Source of the DNA: Prionace glauca
Lineage: Eukaryota > Chordata > Chondrichthyes > Carcharhiniformes > Carcharhinidae
Assembly: GCA_037974335.1 (NCBI GenBank)
Contig: CM075760.1
Coordinates: forward strand, 54,209,890 to 54,273,889
DNA length: 64,000 nucleotides
Direction: 5' to 3'
Both the position numbers and the translations under genes were made by a program. Below the pieces are notes generated by a model. It did no database searches. It was not told where the DNA came from and saw nothing but the letters and a program-made list of their open reading frames with translations. Shown in pieces: positions 11,141-20,914 of this stretch (within the stretch, counting starts at the first letter, position 1; every line of letters begins with the position of its first letter).

Positions 11141-11544
11141 CCCAAAGGCTTCCCCAGTTCAGCTGCTCAGAGACACTGGGAACCTCTTCAACTGGAAACT
11201 TCAGCTTCTCACATTCATCCCCTGTGTTCAGTCATTGTTTAATAGACAACCTCTATACTAAATCAGAAACAACTTGTTCACATTAAAGGGGATGGGAATC
11301 TGAACCATTTTGCTCAAAAGGCTCTGCTTGCTTTGAAATTTCAATTGAAATGTTCAAGATGAGAATTTATAGATACAAGTCATGTTGTATGTGGAACGCT
11401 CATGATGCCACAATAAGATCAGTACAGACACCTCACAGGGTTGTGTGAGTGGAGAAGATGTCAGAGATGAAGTGGCTAAATATAGAGCTACAGGGTCTGA
11501 GGCTCAGTTTGGATAAAGAAAAATGGCAGTACAAAGAACAGAGA

Positions 11545-11860
11545 AAATTACAGCCCAAGATCATACCATTCGGCCCTTCAAACCTTCACTGACCATGTTG
11601 TCCGACTTAACTAAAACCCCCTATCCTTCCGGGACCATATCCCTCTATTCCCATCCTATTTATGTATTTGTCAAGTGATGTAAAAGTCACAACTGCATCC
11701 GCTTCTACTATCTCTCCCCGGCAGCGAGTTCCAGGAACCCCCTACTCTCTGTGCAAACAATCTGCCATGTCCATCTCCTTTAAACCTTGCCCCTCGCACC
11801 TTAAAGCATGCCTTCATCGGCCGGGGCATTTTGTTCCTGAACATTATCTGAATCACGATG
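11545..11860 (-). repeat. CR1-like LINE 3' tail
   Basis: In reverse complement it reads VRGARFKGDG...LFAQRVGGSWNSLPG, the family's C-terminal block, and then the 3' tail. The counterpart is at 26,830-27,120 in the other arm. Confidence 0.65.
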
Positions 11861-12467
11861 TTACGCCCATAGTATCTTCGCTCTGGCCTCGGCCTCAAAT
11901 GCTTTGTGTCAAATAAGAAATGATAAATTGTTTGATGCAATGCCAGAAAAGAAACTTCCCTATTTTGACACCTGCACATATCAGCAAGTCATCCAGTCTA
12001 CAAGACAATTTAATAGGTTTAGGTGCAGACTAACATAGTTAATCACCATCTGAAACATGCTAGGGTGAGGGAAGTCTATGATTTCAGTTTGGTGCTGAAT
12101 ATTATCAGAATCTCGATGTTACAGTCATATTATCTTTGCTCTGACCTCAGCTTGAACTGCTTTCTCCAAAATCAGAAATGCTGAATTTTATGAAAATATT
12201 TACAAAATAGTGTAAATTCTCTAAGACATGTTGAATTCTGTCCAAAATGTATTTGAGTTTAGCATTTATTTAATATCCTAATCTTATTAAATTATTGTTT
12301 TCAAGGAAAAAAACTTAAAATAGTCGGTTGCTCTTCATTAGCAATTTCCTAACATTACTTTCTCCAGAGAAGCTGAAAATATGCTTGCCACCATTTGTCT
12401 GAATACGTATAAAGCGATTAAATACCTTTTTCATCGAAAGTAACAAGGAATTTGTGAACACCTTTTA

Positions 12468-12539
12468 AAACTTTGCACTGAGCGAACCAAGAATCTTCTG
12501 ATGCGTAGTCAGACGCGTTACCCATTGCGCCACATGGGA
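12468..12539 (-). pseudogene. tRNA-Arg(ACG) pseudogene
   Basis: The reverse complement matches the D arm and anticodon arm of vertebrate tRNA-Arg (GTGGCGCAATGGGTAACG, then TCTGACTACGCATCAGA). The T arm and acceptor stem no longer pair. The anticodon still reads ACG. A sister pseudogene lies at 26,113. Confidence 0.7.
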
Positions 12540-12800
12540 AAGTGGGATAGTTGTTACATATTAGCTCGACGTTTCGGAAGTTTCAGGCAGAAACATTGTG
12601 AAAAAGTTTGCGTTTACTTGTGAGGAAAAGGTCCATTATTGGGATTGTCTTTATTCATTTACGATCATCCCTAATTGCCCTTGAATTGAGTAACAGCAGC
12701 TGAACGGGCTGGCAAATTCTCCTCTCGAATAGGACTTGGTGATAAATTTAAATGAAACGCCCTTCAGCCAATCCATCATCTGTATTTGCAAATTAAAACA

Positions 12801-12872
12801 AGGCTCTGCCGAGATTTGAACTCGGATCGCTGGATTCAGAGTCCAGAGTGCTCACCATTACACCACAGAACC
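12801..12872 (-). tRNA. tRNA-Gln (CTG)
   Basis: This 72-nt gene has a paired acceptor stem (GGTTCTG with CAGAGCC), an A box (TGGTGTAATGGT), the anticodon loop ACTCTGAA with CTG, and a B box (GAGTTCAAATC). A TTTT terminator follows four bases after the 3' end. It would supply glutamine tRNA through its internal RNA polymerase III promoter. The copy at 25,772 in the other arm is nearly identical. Confidence 0.93.
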
Positions 12873-13267
12873 CAACACATGCGCAGCGCCTCAAAATCGT
12901 GGATCAATACTTGTGCCAATTTGAACAGCAGGGAGAAATATCAGTCCCGTTGCACAATTATTCATATTTATATTTCCCTTGCTGGTTCCTCCTGTAAAAA
13001 TGAGTAGGCTACTTTCCACTGCATTAAATTTCACTGTAACTGACCACATTCAAACACCAATGTTTGCATCGAACTGATATAAACCTTACTGCAGTAAATC
13101 CATTGAACAACATCAGCTTATCACAGCTCTGCTTTCATCACACTGGAAGTCAATGTGAAAATATGAACAATTTCAAATCTTAACAGACAGGAAGGAGTGT
13201 TTAAGTGCGGACAATTGGCGCTGTGCACATTCCTGTAATCAGTATCTGGGAGAATCAGGCAGATGGG

Positions 13268-13314
13268 ATCCTGGTGGTCTCGTGGTGAGGATTCATTGCT
13301 TTCAGATGTCGCAG
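13268..13314 (+). pseudogene. tRNA-Glu 5' fragment (pseudogene)
   Basis: The sequence ATCCTGGTGGTCTCGTGG followed by AGGATTCATTGCTTTCA resembles the 5' half of tRNA-Glu(TTC) and then loses similarity. The paired fragment at 25,329-25,375 shows that truncation came before the inverted duplication. Confidence 0.65.
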
Positions 13315-13339
13315 ACTGGCCTCGATATATGAAGATTTA

Positions 13340-13480
13340 ATGCATTTTTTAACGTAAGAGTAAAAAGCTTTGGGGTTTTCCTTTATCCAACTTGGCAAGG
13401 ACTTCTCATGCCCCCTCCTAGCTCTCCGAAGCCCTATTTTTAACTCATTCCGAGTTAACTTGTAACCCTATATAGGTGTT
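13340..13480 (-). repeat. LINE EN-RT linker fragment
   Basis: In reverse complement it reads like RARRGHEKSLPSWIKENPKA, a block typical of CR1/L2-type ORF2 between endonuclease and RT. The mirror copy is at 25,190-25,310. Confidence 0.6.
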
Positions 13481-13489
13481 ATCAAGTGT

Positions 13490-13870
13490 TGACAGTGGAA
13501 GTTTGGCCTGGTGTCGCACTGGGTACCAGCTTTGAAGAAATGTAGCAACTGAAAGCTTTTGCAGAATGGCATGAGGCGTATTGTAGTGATATGGGTTGAG
13601 TGGAAGAAATAGTGTGCAAATAATTTGAACAAGTTTTAAGCGTGTTTAGACTGATGTGGTGAAAGCAGAGGCATTTTTGGGAGAGTGAGGCTGTGTGAGA
13701 GGGGCATTGTTGCAGAGTGCTTGTGTTTTGGAGGAAGGTTGAAAGTTTGAGATGCGGTTGTGAATGAAAGGAAGGTGTTAACAGCATGAGAGACTTGTGC
13801 GATGTTGTGTGTGAGATTTGAGTGAGAGCATTTGTGGGCATTTGGGGAATGAAAGGACAAAATCAGGAAA
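13490..13870. other. Unassigned DNA conserved in both tRNA arms
   Basis: Non-coding DNA mirrored at about 24,770-25,160. Open frames exist on one strand in both arms but are serine/threonine-rich, overlap each other and have no recognisable domain. Confidence 0.5.
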
Positions 13871-13930
13871 TTACAATGCTGCTGAGTGTGAAGGAAGAGA
13901 GAGCATGTGGGAATCTCACTAGCAAGAGCA

Positions 13931-14001
13931 GCATTGATGGTTCAGTGGTAGAATTCTCGCCTGCCACGCGGGAGGCCCGGGTTCGATTCCCGGCCAATGC
14001 A
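13931..14001 (+). tRNA. tRNA-Gly (GCC)
   Basis: The gene is 71 nt and starts GCATTGATGG. The A box is TTCAGTGGTAGAA, the anticodon stem-loop CTCGCCTGCCACGCGGG has anticodon GCC, and the B box is GGTTCGATTCC. The 3' end CCAATGCA pairs with the acceptor 5' strand. All arms fold. The equivalent gene in the other arm has anticodon CCC. Confidence 0.94.
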
Positions 14002-14384
14002 AAGTCCCTTCATTCTCTGTTCACTCTCTATATTGAAGCGAATATCCTGCTAAAATTAGGAGAAAACAAGGGGAAATATTAAATCTTGAGGGAAATGGAT
14101 CGCAATGTTGTTATTGATGATTGAGTGGCAAGTACTGGATCGTTAGGCTACTTGTGGTTCGTTCCCTTGACTCCTTTTCAATTCCTCCCTGTGATAAGAT
14201 ACATGGATTTATTTTACCTGCCCGTTCATAGGAGGAAGGGAATAACCAACACTCTACAGCAGTGCTGAAGGATCAACGGAACTAAAGAGACTTGTATAGA
14301 ATTGTAAACAGTGCCGTCATGCTGCAGTTCTGGAACAGGTTTTCGTCACACTAGTTTAGAATATACGTAACTGCTGTCGTCTCA

Positions 14385-14405
14385 GTCTCTGTGGCGCAAT
14401 TGGTC

Positions 14406-14441
<36 letters not shown>

Positions 14442-14458
14442 GATACCACCCAGGGACG
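14385..14458 (+). tRNA. tRNA-Asn (GTT)
   Basis: The 74-nt gene has acceptor GTCTCTG paired with CAGGGAC, A box TGGCGCAATTGG, anticodon GTT in CTGTTAA, and B box GGTTCGATACC. A TTTTT terminator lies directly downstream (14,461). Its inverted sister is at 24,141-24,214. Confidence 0.95.
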
Positions 14459-14459
14459 G

Positions 14460-15630
14460 ATTTTTGCTATTTTTCTCACTATCAGCATTCACGGGTAAAC
14501 AGTTGCCTGCTTCAACTCAATCAAAAGTTTGGAACTACGAGAGAGAATTTGGCAGTGTACAAGCTGAGACATTGTATATACCTCTGATACTGTGCGTGCC
14601 CTTGTATCTTTCGAGTTACCAGGATCTCTATGTGTCTGCGCCTGAATCTTGGTGTATCTGAATCTAGTGTGCCCCTACATCTACATGTGTCCATGAATCT
14701 GTGTATGCTCCCCTGTTTCTCTGTAGGCTCCAATAACCTGTGTGTGTGTGTGTGTGTGTATCCCTGTAAATGTCTAATTCTTTGTGCCTTTTTTAAGACT
14801 AAACCGTGAAAATGTCGGACAAACGAATTGCAGAGGGCAGAAATGTTTACCCACTAAGATTCTGAATTTGATTAACGTTTGGTAACTGCATCGAATGTAC
14901 AATTTGAAGTTTCAAATAATCCCAAATTCAATCTCCAGACATTATCTCCCAATGGGAAATGAAGAACACTGTTTATCTGCGGTGCCTGGTTATAAAAAGG
15001 GCGAATACACCAGCCGAGATCCTTCTACAAACTCCAATCTCGGACAATATCGTTCAGTATTCATATTTCAGTAACCGGTTCGCAGACTCACAAGCACTAG
15101 CGCCTGCAGCCGCTGTTGACCGCCAGCAGATGGTGGTGTTGTATCATTTTAATCTCAAGGTTAGTGGAGCAGGTTTGAGGAGATATTTGAGGAAAATGTA
15201 TTTCCCTGTTTCCATGGAAAGAGAACAATCAGTAAAGCAATGGTATTAATGTCTCTGTCAGTAAGATTCAAAGGGAAATCTGGCCGAAGGATAGTGAATT
15301 TAATACTTGCATTCCTATTTACCTTCCCGCTAGTGAACATGTCGATTACCAGCTAATTATTGAATAACCTTACATTTTAGTGATTTAAAGATTTGTCTAT
15401 TTTATCATCCAGACATTATCAAATAATATTTCATTATAATTGGATACATGCCTCTTTTTCGCTGGATTTTCCATTCCTCGGCGCTCAGTTTTTTCCTTAA
15501 TCCGTTCAGAAATCCAGCCTGAACCCTGCCTCTATAATATGTTCTGTGTGTATGTAAATATAGTTCCTTGTTATAATTTTTGACTTTAGCACAGTTCGAG
15601 ACCTAACTCACTCTGATCTATAACACAATT
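14460..15630. other. Inner part of pair A left arm, no gene seen
   Basis: It is mirrored by 23,030-24,140. It contains a short TG tract near 14,741-14,760 and otherwise unique non-coding DNA. Confidence 0.6.
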
Positions 15631-16190
15631 TCATCCACACAATTATACTGCACTTTTTAGTTAATATCCATCTATTCTTCTCACTCGCTCTTTGTTCGAT
15701 TCCATCTATTAGACACATTTGATAGAAAACAATTAGTGAGAAAGTGTCTGCTTTATTCGTGATACACGGGTGTGTTCAGTAGTGCATGACATAGAGCCTC
15801 GCACAATAATATCTGAGATGGAGCCTAATGTAACGTAAGTGGACTCTTGACTAAGTAATAATAGTTCAGAGACGATGATTTGTAGCAGTTATCATGGCAT
15901 GTCTATATGTATTAATAAATGAAGCGGCATGTAATGTAATGTAAACAGTGCAAAGTCTATTGCAATAATGATTCAAATGAGTCAAACGCAGTATATAAAG
16001 AGACATGGCCTAGTGCATTACTGTACAAGACTGCACCAAATGTGTGATTGTAGTGACCACTGCCATGAACAGTCATAAATGAGACAAGGTTAATTGTAGC
16101 CGTTTTCGAAGCACAGCCCAGTGCATTAATAATGAAATTAAGCTTCAGATTGCGTGATCATTGGTTACAAACTGGTTCAGCTGCTGTCTT
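15631..16190. other. Start of island spacer, nothing recognised
   Basis: AT-rich unique sequence between the pair A arm and the tRNA-Asn-like copy. It has no significant open frame, repeat or RNA gene that I can recognise. Confidence 0.5.
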
Positions 16191-16191
16191 A

Positions 16192-16265
16192 GTCTCTGTA
16201 GCGCAATTGGTCAGCGCGTTTGGCTATTAACGGAAAGGTTGGTGGTTCGAAACCACCCAAAGTCG
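16192..16265 (+). pseudogene. tRNA-Asn-like copy with ATT anticodon (probable pseudogene)
   Basis: It closely resembles the intact tRNA-Asn genes, but the anticodon reads ATT instead of GTT. The anticodon stem has a G-G clash (TTTGG with CGGAA), and the acceptor 3' strand CAAAGTC mispairs twice with GTCTCTG. The A and B boxes remain, so transcription is possible, but function is doubtful. Confidence 0.75.
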
Positions 16266-16429
16266 GAATTTTACTATTTCCTCACCATCAGCATTCACGG
16301 TTAAACAGTTACCTGTTGGCAATGGGTCCGTGGGTGCCAATAAAAAATAGCTGTGAATTGTTCCCGGCTGTACTGTTATCTAGTATTACCAACATTATTT
16401 AATGACGATTGACTTCAAACATATTACAT

Positions 16430-16500
16430 ATAACATTTTATATATATATAGATATCTGTACACTATTTCATGTATATATATCGTGTGTATATATATGTGT
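16430..16500. repeat. TA-rich microsatellite
   Basis: Imperfect TATATA tracts around 16,438-16,455 and 16,470-16,500. Confidence 0.7.
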
Positions 16501-16554
16501 GCTTCCATTATACCTTTAAACATAAAAAAAACTGAAAAATGAGCTATTGGCTGA

Positions 16555-16765
16555 GCATTTGTTCCAATTCCACATCCCTGCTTCCATTCATTCCTGGACA
16601 GATCATAAATCTGTTTAACCCAAACTGAAATGTGTTCAATGACGGAGCATCAACACCCTCTGGAGTAGAGAATTCCCAAGATTCACCAGCCTTTGAGTGA
16701 AGCAATTTCTCCTCATCTCAGTCCTGAATCATCAGCGCCTTATCCTGAGATTGTGTCTATGTCGA
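16555..16765 (-). repeat. Degenerate LINE 3' fragment
   Basis: The phrases 'gaattcccaagattcacca' and 'tttgagtgaagcaatttctc' match in reverse complement the FFTQ...NLWNS block shared by the CR1-like ends in this window. Strongly diverged. Confidence 0.5.
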
Positions 16766-16822
16766 AATAAAACTAAAGGTGGGTGACTCATGGATGAAGT
16801 AATAGTTTGAAACCAGCTGGCT

Positions 16823-16894
16823 TCCCTGGTGGTCTAGTGGTTAGGATTCGGCGCTTTCACCGCCGCGGCCCGGGTTCGATGTCCGGTCAGGGAA
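16823..16894 (+). tRNA. tRNA-Glu (TTC)
   Basis: The 72-nt gene has acceptor TCCCTGG paired with TCAGGGA, A box TGGTCTAGTGG, anticodon TTC in GCTTTCACC, and B box GGTTCGATGTC with one G-T pair in the T stem. It is the 5' member of the tandem Glu-Val unit. Confidence 0.92.
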
Positions 16895-17330
16895 TGTAGA
16901 TTTATTGCTGTACAACAATCCTATGTTACTTCCCGGTCTGCACCAGTTCTGTCGGAATCAGTATCAGGGAGATTTCCTCTTTAGTATCTGAATTGGAAAT
17001 GTCACATTTAAAGAACAAATGAAAAAGGGAGCGACAGATTACAAAGCGCTGATGATACAAATGCTGAGATTATTCGAAGAAAGATGAAAATGATGCATTA
17101 ATGAATGGGTAGAAATCATTGCTCCCTTAGATATTTGCGAGACGAATGCTTTTAAATGTTGATGTTGGGGATAAGATGTACAATCAGCTTGAAAGTAACG
17201 GTTATCTTCCTGAATTCAGTGACATGGGCTCTCAGTCTAACCATCGGAACCTGCAGCAACACAGCGCAGTTGAACATTGCAGACAGGCAGATTTGCTCCA
17301 TTAGTTTCCCAGTTGTTTCTGTAGTGTAGT
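16870..17330 (+). repeat. Direct duplication unit, copy 1 (Glu-Val)
   Basis: The 3' half of tRNA-Glu, about 420 bp of spacer and the start of tRNA-Val recur at about 17,880-18,350 with few differences. The offset is roughly 1,020 bp. Confidence 0.85.
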
Positions 17331-17385
17331 GGTTATCACGTCCGCCTCACGCGAAAGGTCCCCGGTTCGAAACCGGGCAGGAACA
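17315..17385 (+). pseudogene. tRNA-Val(CAC)-like gene with shortened anticodon loop
   Basis: Acceptor stem (GTTTCTG with CAGGAAC), A box, T arm (CCCGGTTCGAAACCGGG) and discriminator are all intact. The anticodon loop reads CTCAC where vertebrate tRNA-Val(CAC) has CTCACAC, so it has five bases. This two-base loss would prevent normal decoding unless it is a sequence error, so I call it a probable pseudogene. Confidence 0.75.
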
Positions 17386-17516
17386 CTCATTATACTGTAA
17401 GTGAACTGGAGGAAAAGGCGCACATTTCACAGAAGAATCACATGACGAAAACGACACTGCGCACACTCCTGCATTCAATCTTACAACAGCAGTAAGGATC
17501 AAAATTTCAACCCATT

Positions 17517-17586
17517 TCACTCGCGTTGGGATTCGAACCCACACCTCCACGGAGATTGGAGCCTTAGACCGCTCGGACATACAACC
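17517..17586 (-). pseudogene. tRNA-Leu pseudogene lacking the anticodon stem
   Basis: The reverse complement reads GTCCGAGCGGTCTAAGGCTC, then a long variable arm and GTGGGTTCGAATCCCAAC, as in class II tRNA-Leu. The segment CGCTGGATTAAGG, expected between the two TAAGG copies, is missing. The anticodon arm is therefore gone. Confidence 0.75.
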
Positions 17587-17849
17587 ACATTGACATATGT
17601 CACAATCATATTATTTAATGGAAATGTTACTGAAATTCTTTTGAAGAAATGGAGTTGGGAAAGGCCATCGGGAGGATTGAGCCTGATCCTTCTCTGAATC
17701 AGGTCAGCCTGAACTGTGTAACAAACAGAAATCATCTCACTTTAGAAACACAATTAGCTGCACTGAAGGGACACCATCATTTAAACTGCCCTTAAGCTCG
17801 TCGTTTCTTAATTTCCTGTTGCTCTGATTTTTGAAGGGAAGTAATAGAC

Positions 17850-17885
17850 ATAGAACCCTAGAACCCTACAGTGCAGAAACAGGCG
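17850..17885 (+). repeat. SINE/LINE tail fragment at duplication junction
   Basis: 'agaaccctacagtgcagaaa' is the tail text of common elasmobranch repeats. It is fused directly to the middle of tRNA-Glu copy 2. Confidence 0.55.
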
Positions 17886-18350
17886 CTTTCACCGCCGCGG
17901 CCCGGGTTCGATTCCCGGTCAGGGAATGTAGATTTATTGTTGTACAACAATCCTGTGTTACTTCCCGGTCTGTACCAGTTCTGTCGGAATCAGTATCAGG
18001 GAGATTTCCTTTTCAGTATCTGAATTGGAAATGTCACATTTAAAGAACAAAGAAGTACGGGAGCGACAGGATACAAAATGCGGATGATTATTGGAAGAAA
18101 GATGAAAATGATGTGTTAATGAATGGGTAGAAATCATTGCTCCCTTAGATATTTGCGAGACGAACGCTTTTAAATGTTGGTGTTGGGGATAAGTTGTACA
18201 ATCAGCTTGAAAGTAACGGTTATCTTCCTGAATTCAGTGACATGGGCTCTCAGTCTAACCATCGGAACCTGCAGCAACACAGCGCAGTTGAACATTGAAG
18301 ACAGGCAGGTTTGCTCTACCCTGTTTCCAGCTGTTTCTGTAGTGTAGTGG
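17880..18350 (+). repeat. Direct duplication unit, copy 2 (Glu-Val)
   Basis: Near-identical to 16,870-17,330. A short deletion lies around 18,080 relative to copy 1. Confidence 0.85.
17881..17928 (+). pseudogene. tRNA-Glu 3' half (pseudogene)
   Basis: It starts at GGCGCTTTCACCGCC and keeps the anticodon loop, T arm and 3' acceptor strand. The 5' half is absent because the duplication breakpoint falls inside the tRNA. Confidence 0.85.
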
Positions 18351-18405
18351 TTATCACACTCGCCTCACACGCGCAAGGTCACCTGATCGAATCCGGGCAG
18401 GACTT
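18333..18405 (+). pseudogene. tRNA-Val(CAC) pseudogene
   Basis: The A box and a full seven-base CTCACAC loop are kept. The T arm (ACCTGATCGAATCCGGG) no longer pairs, and the acceptor 3' strand is changed. Together with the copy at 17,315, each Val gene carries a different defect. Confidence 0.75.
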
Positions 18406-18439
18406 TTGATTAAGCTTTCTCATGTCGGGGAAGGGAAAA

Positions 18440-18690
18440 TTGTTTGATTTCAGTTTGTTGCTTAACATTATCTGAACCTCGGTGTTAAAGACATGTTATC
18501 ATTGTTCTGATTTCACCCTCAAATGTTTTCTATGAAATAAAGTGCACTGAGGGGAAAGTTCGATTTTGACACCGAGCATTTATTCGCATCTCGTTCAGTC
18601 CCCAACAGAATTTAATGGGTTTCTAGGTGCAGACTTATATGGTTATTCACCATCTGAAATATCTGATAGTAGTGTGAGCTCAAAAAGACC
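18440..18690 (+). repeat. Island repeat related to DNA near the tRNA-Arg pseudogenes
   Basis: 'acattatctgaacctcggtgttaa', 'ttttgacaccgagcattt' and 'ttcaccatctgaaatatctg' have clear cognates in the same order at about 11,835-12,060, partly again at 12,085-12,180, and inverted at about 26,460-26,830. This suggests an older local duplication of tRNA-flanking DNA. Confidence 0.6.
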
Positions 18691-18854
18691 GAAACTAGTG
18701 ATACTGGAAGTGTTTGCAGTCTCGATGTTGTGCTACTTGTTATAATTCACACTCAGTTACTCGTTTGAAAAGAATCATATTGAACTCGGAAACTTAACTC
18801 CACATCTGTTTCAAGCCCTGCTGAGAAATTCCAGTCCTTCCTGTTTTTATTCTA

Positions 18855-19340
18855 ACAGGAATCATAGGAGGAGGAGCAGGCCATTCGGTCCAACGAGATT
18901 TCCACCATTCAATACCATCATGGCTGATATTGGGATACAACTTAGTTTTTCCACCAGCTCCCCAGATCCCTGAATTCTCTAAGAGATCAGAAACCTGTTT
19001 ATCCCAACCTTAAATGTGCTCGATGATGGGGCATACGTCACTGTCAGGCACAGAAAATATCAAAGATTCTTGCCCTTTGAGTGAAGTAATTTCTCCTTAT
19101 CTTACCCTAAATGACCAGCCGGTGATCTGTGCCGCAGGGGGTTAGATTCCCGACCAGCAGAGAGAAAGAAAATCTCTCAGCCTCCATCCTATCAAACCGA
19201 ATCAGCACTGTGTAAGTTTAAATAGATCACCGCTTATTCTTCTAAACTCCAGAGAATTTCATCACAGGACAACTCACTGACCCCAGGGAGCAATCTGGTG
19301 AACCTTCTCTTTACCGTATCTAATGCAAAGCATATCCATT
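18855..19340 (-). repeat. Degenerate LINE 3' region
   Basis: 'aggaggagcaggccattcgg', 'atcatggctgat', 'ctttgagtgaagtaatttctcc' and 'cttctaaactccagagaatt' are diverged parts of the CR1-like 3' end in reverse orientation. No coding potential remains. From 19,350 to 19,730 I recognise nothing. Confidence 0.55.
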
Positions 19341-19730
19341 TTTAAATGTGACTGTCACATCTGCGCAGAATATTGAACCTGGTTTCCACAAAATCCTGTT
19401 TAACAGGAGAAACACCTCGTTATTTTTAAACTCCAGTCTGCCAGCAATAAGAACAAAATGTAATTCTCATTCCAATTATCAGCTGCACCAACACACTAAC
19501 TTTATACATTCCTTGTACAAACGCATCTACTCTATTCTTAATATCAACATTTATATTTATCAGCTCGTCAAATATGTTCTGCTCTTTCGATTTCTTCTCC
19601 CAAAGAAGAATATCGTTTTGCTTTCCAAAATGGCACCTGATCTGCCCCTCCACTCATAAGAACACTCTGTTTCCCTTCTGAGTACGACTTACCTTTTTCC
19701 CAGAGTATGTATGAGCTAACCTTTGCCTGG

Positions 19731-19803
19731 AGGCTCCAGCGAGAATTGAACTCGCGACCCCTGGTTTACAAGACCAGTGCTCTAACCACTGAGCTATGGA
19801 GCC
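19731..19803 (-). tRNA. tRNA-Thr (TGT)
   Basis: The reverse complement is a 73-nt gene with acceptor GGCTCCA paired with TGGAGCC, A box TAGCTCAGTGGTTAGAG, anticodon TGT in CTTGTAA, and B box GAGTTCAATTCTC. All stems pair. No oligo-T run follows closely. It is single copy here. Confidence 0.93.
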
Positions 19804-20099
19804 AAATGCTGCGAACTCCTTGCGGTACGAGTAATATTATCGGTGGATTGAGGAGCAGGATGGGGTTTGAGGTGGGGGGTTTTTGATGAATGTGGAAATG
19901 TCTGAGGTGGAGAGCAGAAAGTTAAAAGACGCAACTTGGAAGTGACGAGATTTGACATGTGTGCTGTGTGTGTATCTGACATGTATGTTCTGTATATGAC
20001 ATGTATGTTCTTTAGAGTTTATCGTTAGTGTTACAACTCTGACTTCTCCAGCTCCGAGGCCAGTTCATCCAGCCGGAAGATTTAGATGTTGTTCCCTTC

Positions 20100-20290
20100 A
20101 CAGACGCTGTGGGGCGACTGATTTCTGCGTTTCTCCTGAGAGGAGAGATTCAGTGGGATGAGTCTGTTCGCTCTGGAGTTCAGAATAATCAGAGATGATC
20201 TTATTGAAACATCTGAAACTGGGAAACAGTGTGACATGAAAACCTTGAGAAGGTTTTTCCCCCCGCCCCCTCCCCTGGCTAAATTGTTAC
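20100..20290 (+). repeat. LINE ORF2 fragment
   Basis: It reads LFALEFRIIRDDLIETSE, a diverged form of the FSLEFRRMRGDLIETYK block, and is then disrupted. Confidence 0.5.
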
Positions 20291-20419
20291 GAACCAAAAA
20301 AAAGAAGGTGAATGATGTGAGAGGAGTTTGGAATGCTTGGGAAAGGTGAAGCTCAGAATTGAAAGATGTGAATGATCTAATTGATGATTGACAGGGATGG
20401 ATAGAAACTTTGGGGATTC

Positions 20420-20745
20420 TGCCTCAGCAGGACTAGAGGGCACAGCCTCAAAATAAGGGGGGGGGGGTGCAGTTTAGAACGGAGTTGAGGAGGAACTTCT
20501 TCACTCAAAGGGTGGTGAATCTCTGGAATTCTCTGCCCGTTGAAGTGGTGGAGGCTGCCTCGCTAAATATATTTAAGACACGGGTAGATAGGTTTTTGGT
20601 AGGCAAGGGGATTAAGAGTTATGGGGAGAAAGCGGGAAAGTGGAACTGAGCCACTTCAGATCAGCCGTGATCTTATTGAATGGCGGGGCAGACTCAAGGG
20701 GCTAGATGGCCTACTCCTGCTCCTATTTCTTATGTTCTTATGATT
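20420..20745 (+). repeat. CR1-like LINE 3' end inserted in pair B
   Basis: It encodes LRRNFFTQRVVNLWNSLPVE and the following C-terminal block, then the 3' tail ending 'cctatttcttatgttcttatg'. The pair B copy at about 30,470 has no LINE at this point, so this is a filled site with its empty site in the same window. Confidence 0.85.
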
Positions 20746-20841
20746 CATTGTAAACTGAAATCTGAACAAACTGAGACACCAAATGGAAAAGCCATATTTT
20801 CTCTATGCATTTCAGGTTAAGGAACGGACTGTAGGCTATGT

Positions 20842-20914
20842 GCCCGGCTAGCTCAGTCGGTAGAGCATGAGACTCTTAATCTCAGGGTCGTGGGTTCGAG
20901 CCCCACGTTGGGCG
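20842..20914 (+). tRNA. tRNA-Lys (CTT)
   Basis: The 73-nt gene has acceptor GCCCGGC paired with GTTGGGC, A box TAGCTCAGTCGGTAGAG, anticodon CTT in ACTCTTAAT, and B box GGTTCGAGCCC. A T7 terminator follows at about 20,921. The inverted copy at 30,311 has lost its T arm, so this is the working member of the pair. Confidence 0.95.

Larger units (their letters stand above)
10328..15630 (+). repeat. Left arm of tRNA-island inverted duplication (pair A)
   Basis: Its reverse complement is at about 23,030-28,382. In matching order and orientation both arms carry the GC-rich promoter-like segment, a LINE tail, a tRNA-Arg pseudogene, tRNA-Gln, a tRNA-Glu fragment, tRNA-Gly and tRNA-Asn. The outer boundary is near 'gctgctgtgacaatgca' (10,328) and the inner one near 'actcactctgatctataaca'. 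The spacer between the arms is about 7.4 kb. Confidence 0.88.

Noticed and set aside
19110-19170. tRNA-like phrase with 'gggggttagattcccgacc'
   Set aside because: Only a weak B-box resemblance, with no foldable cloverleaf. It lies in a degenerate LINE tail.
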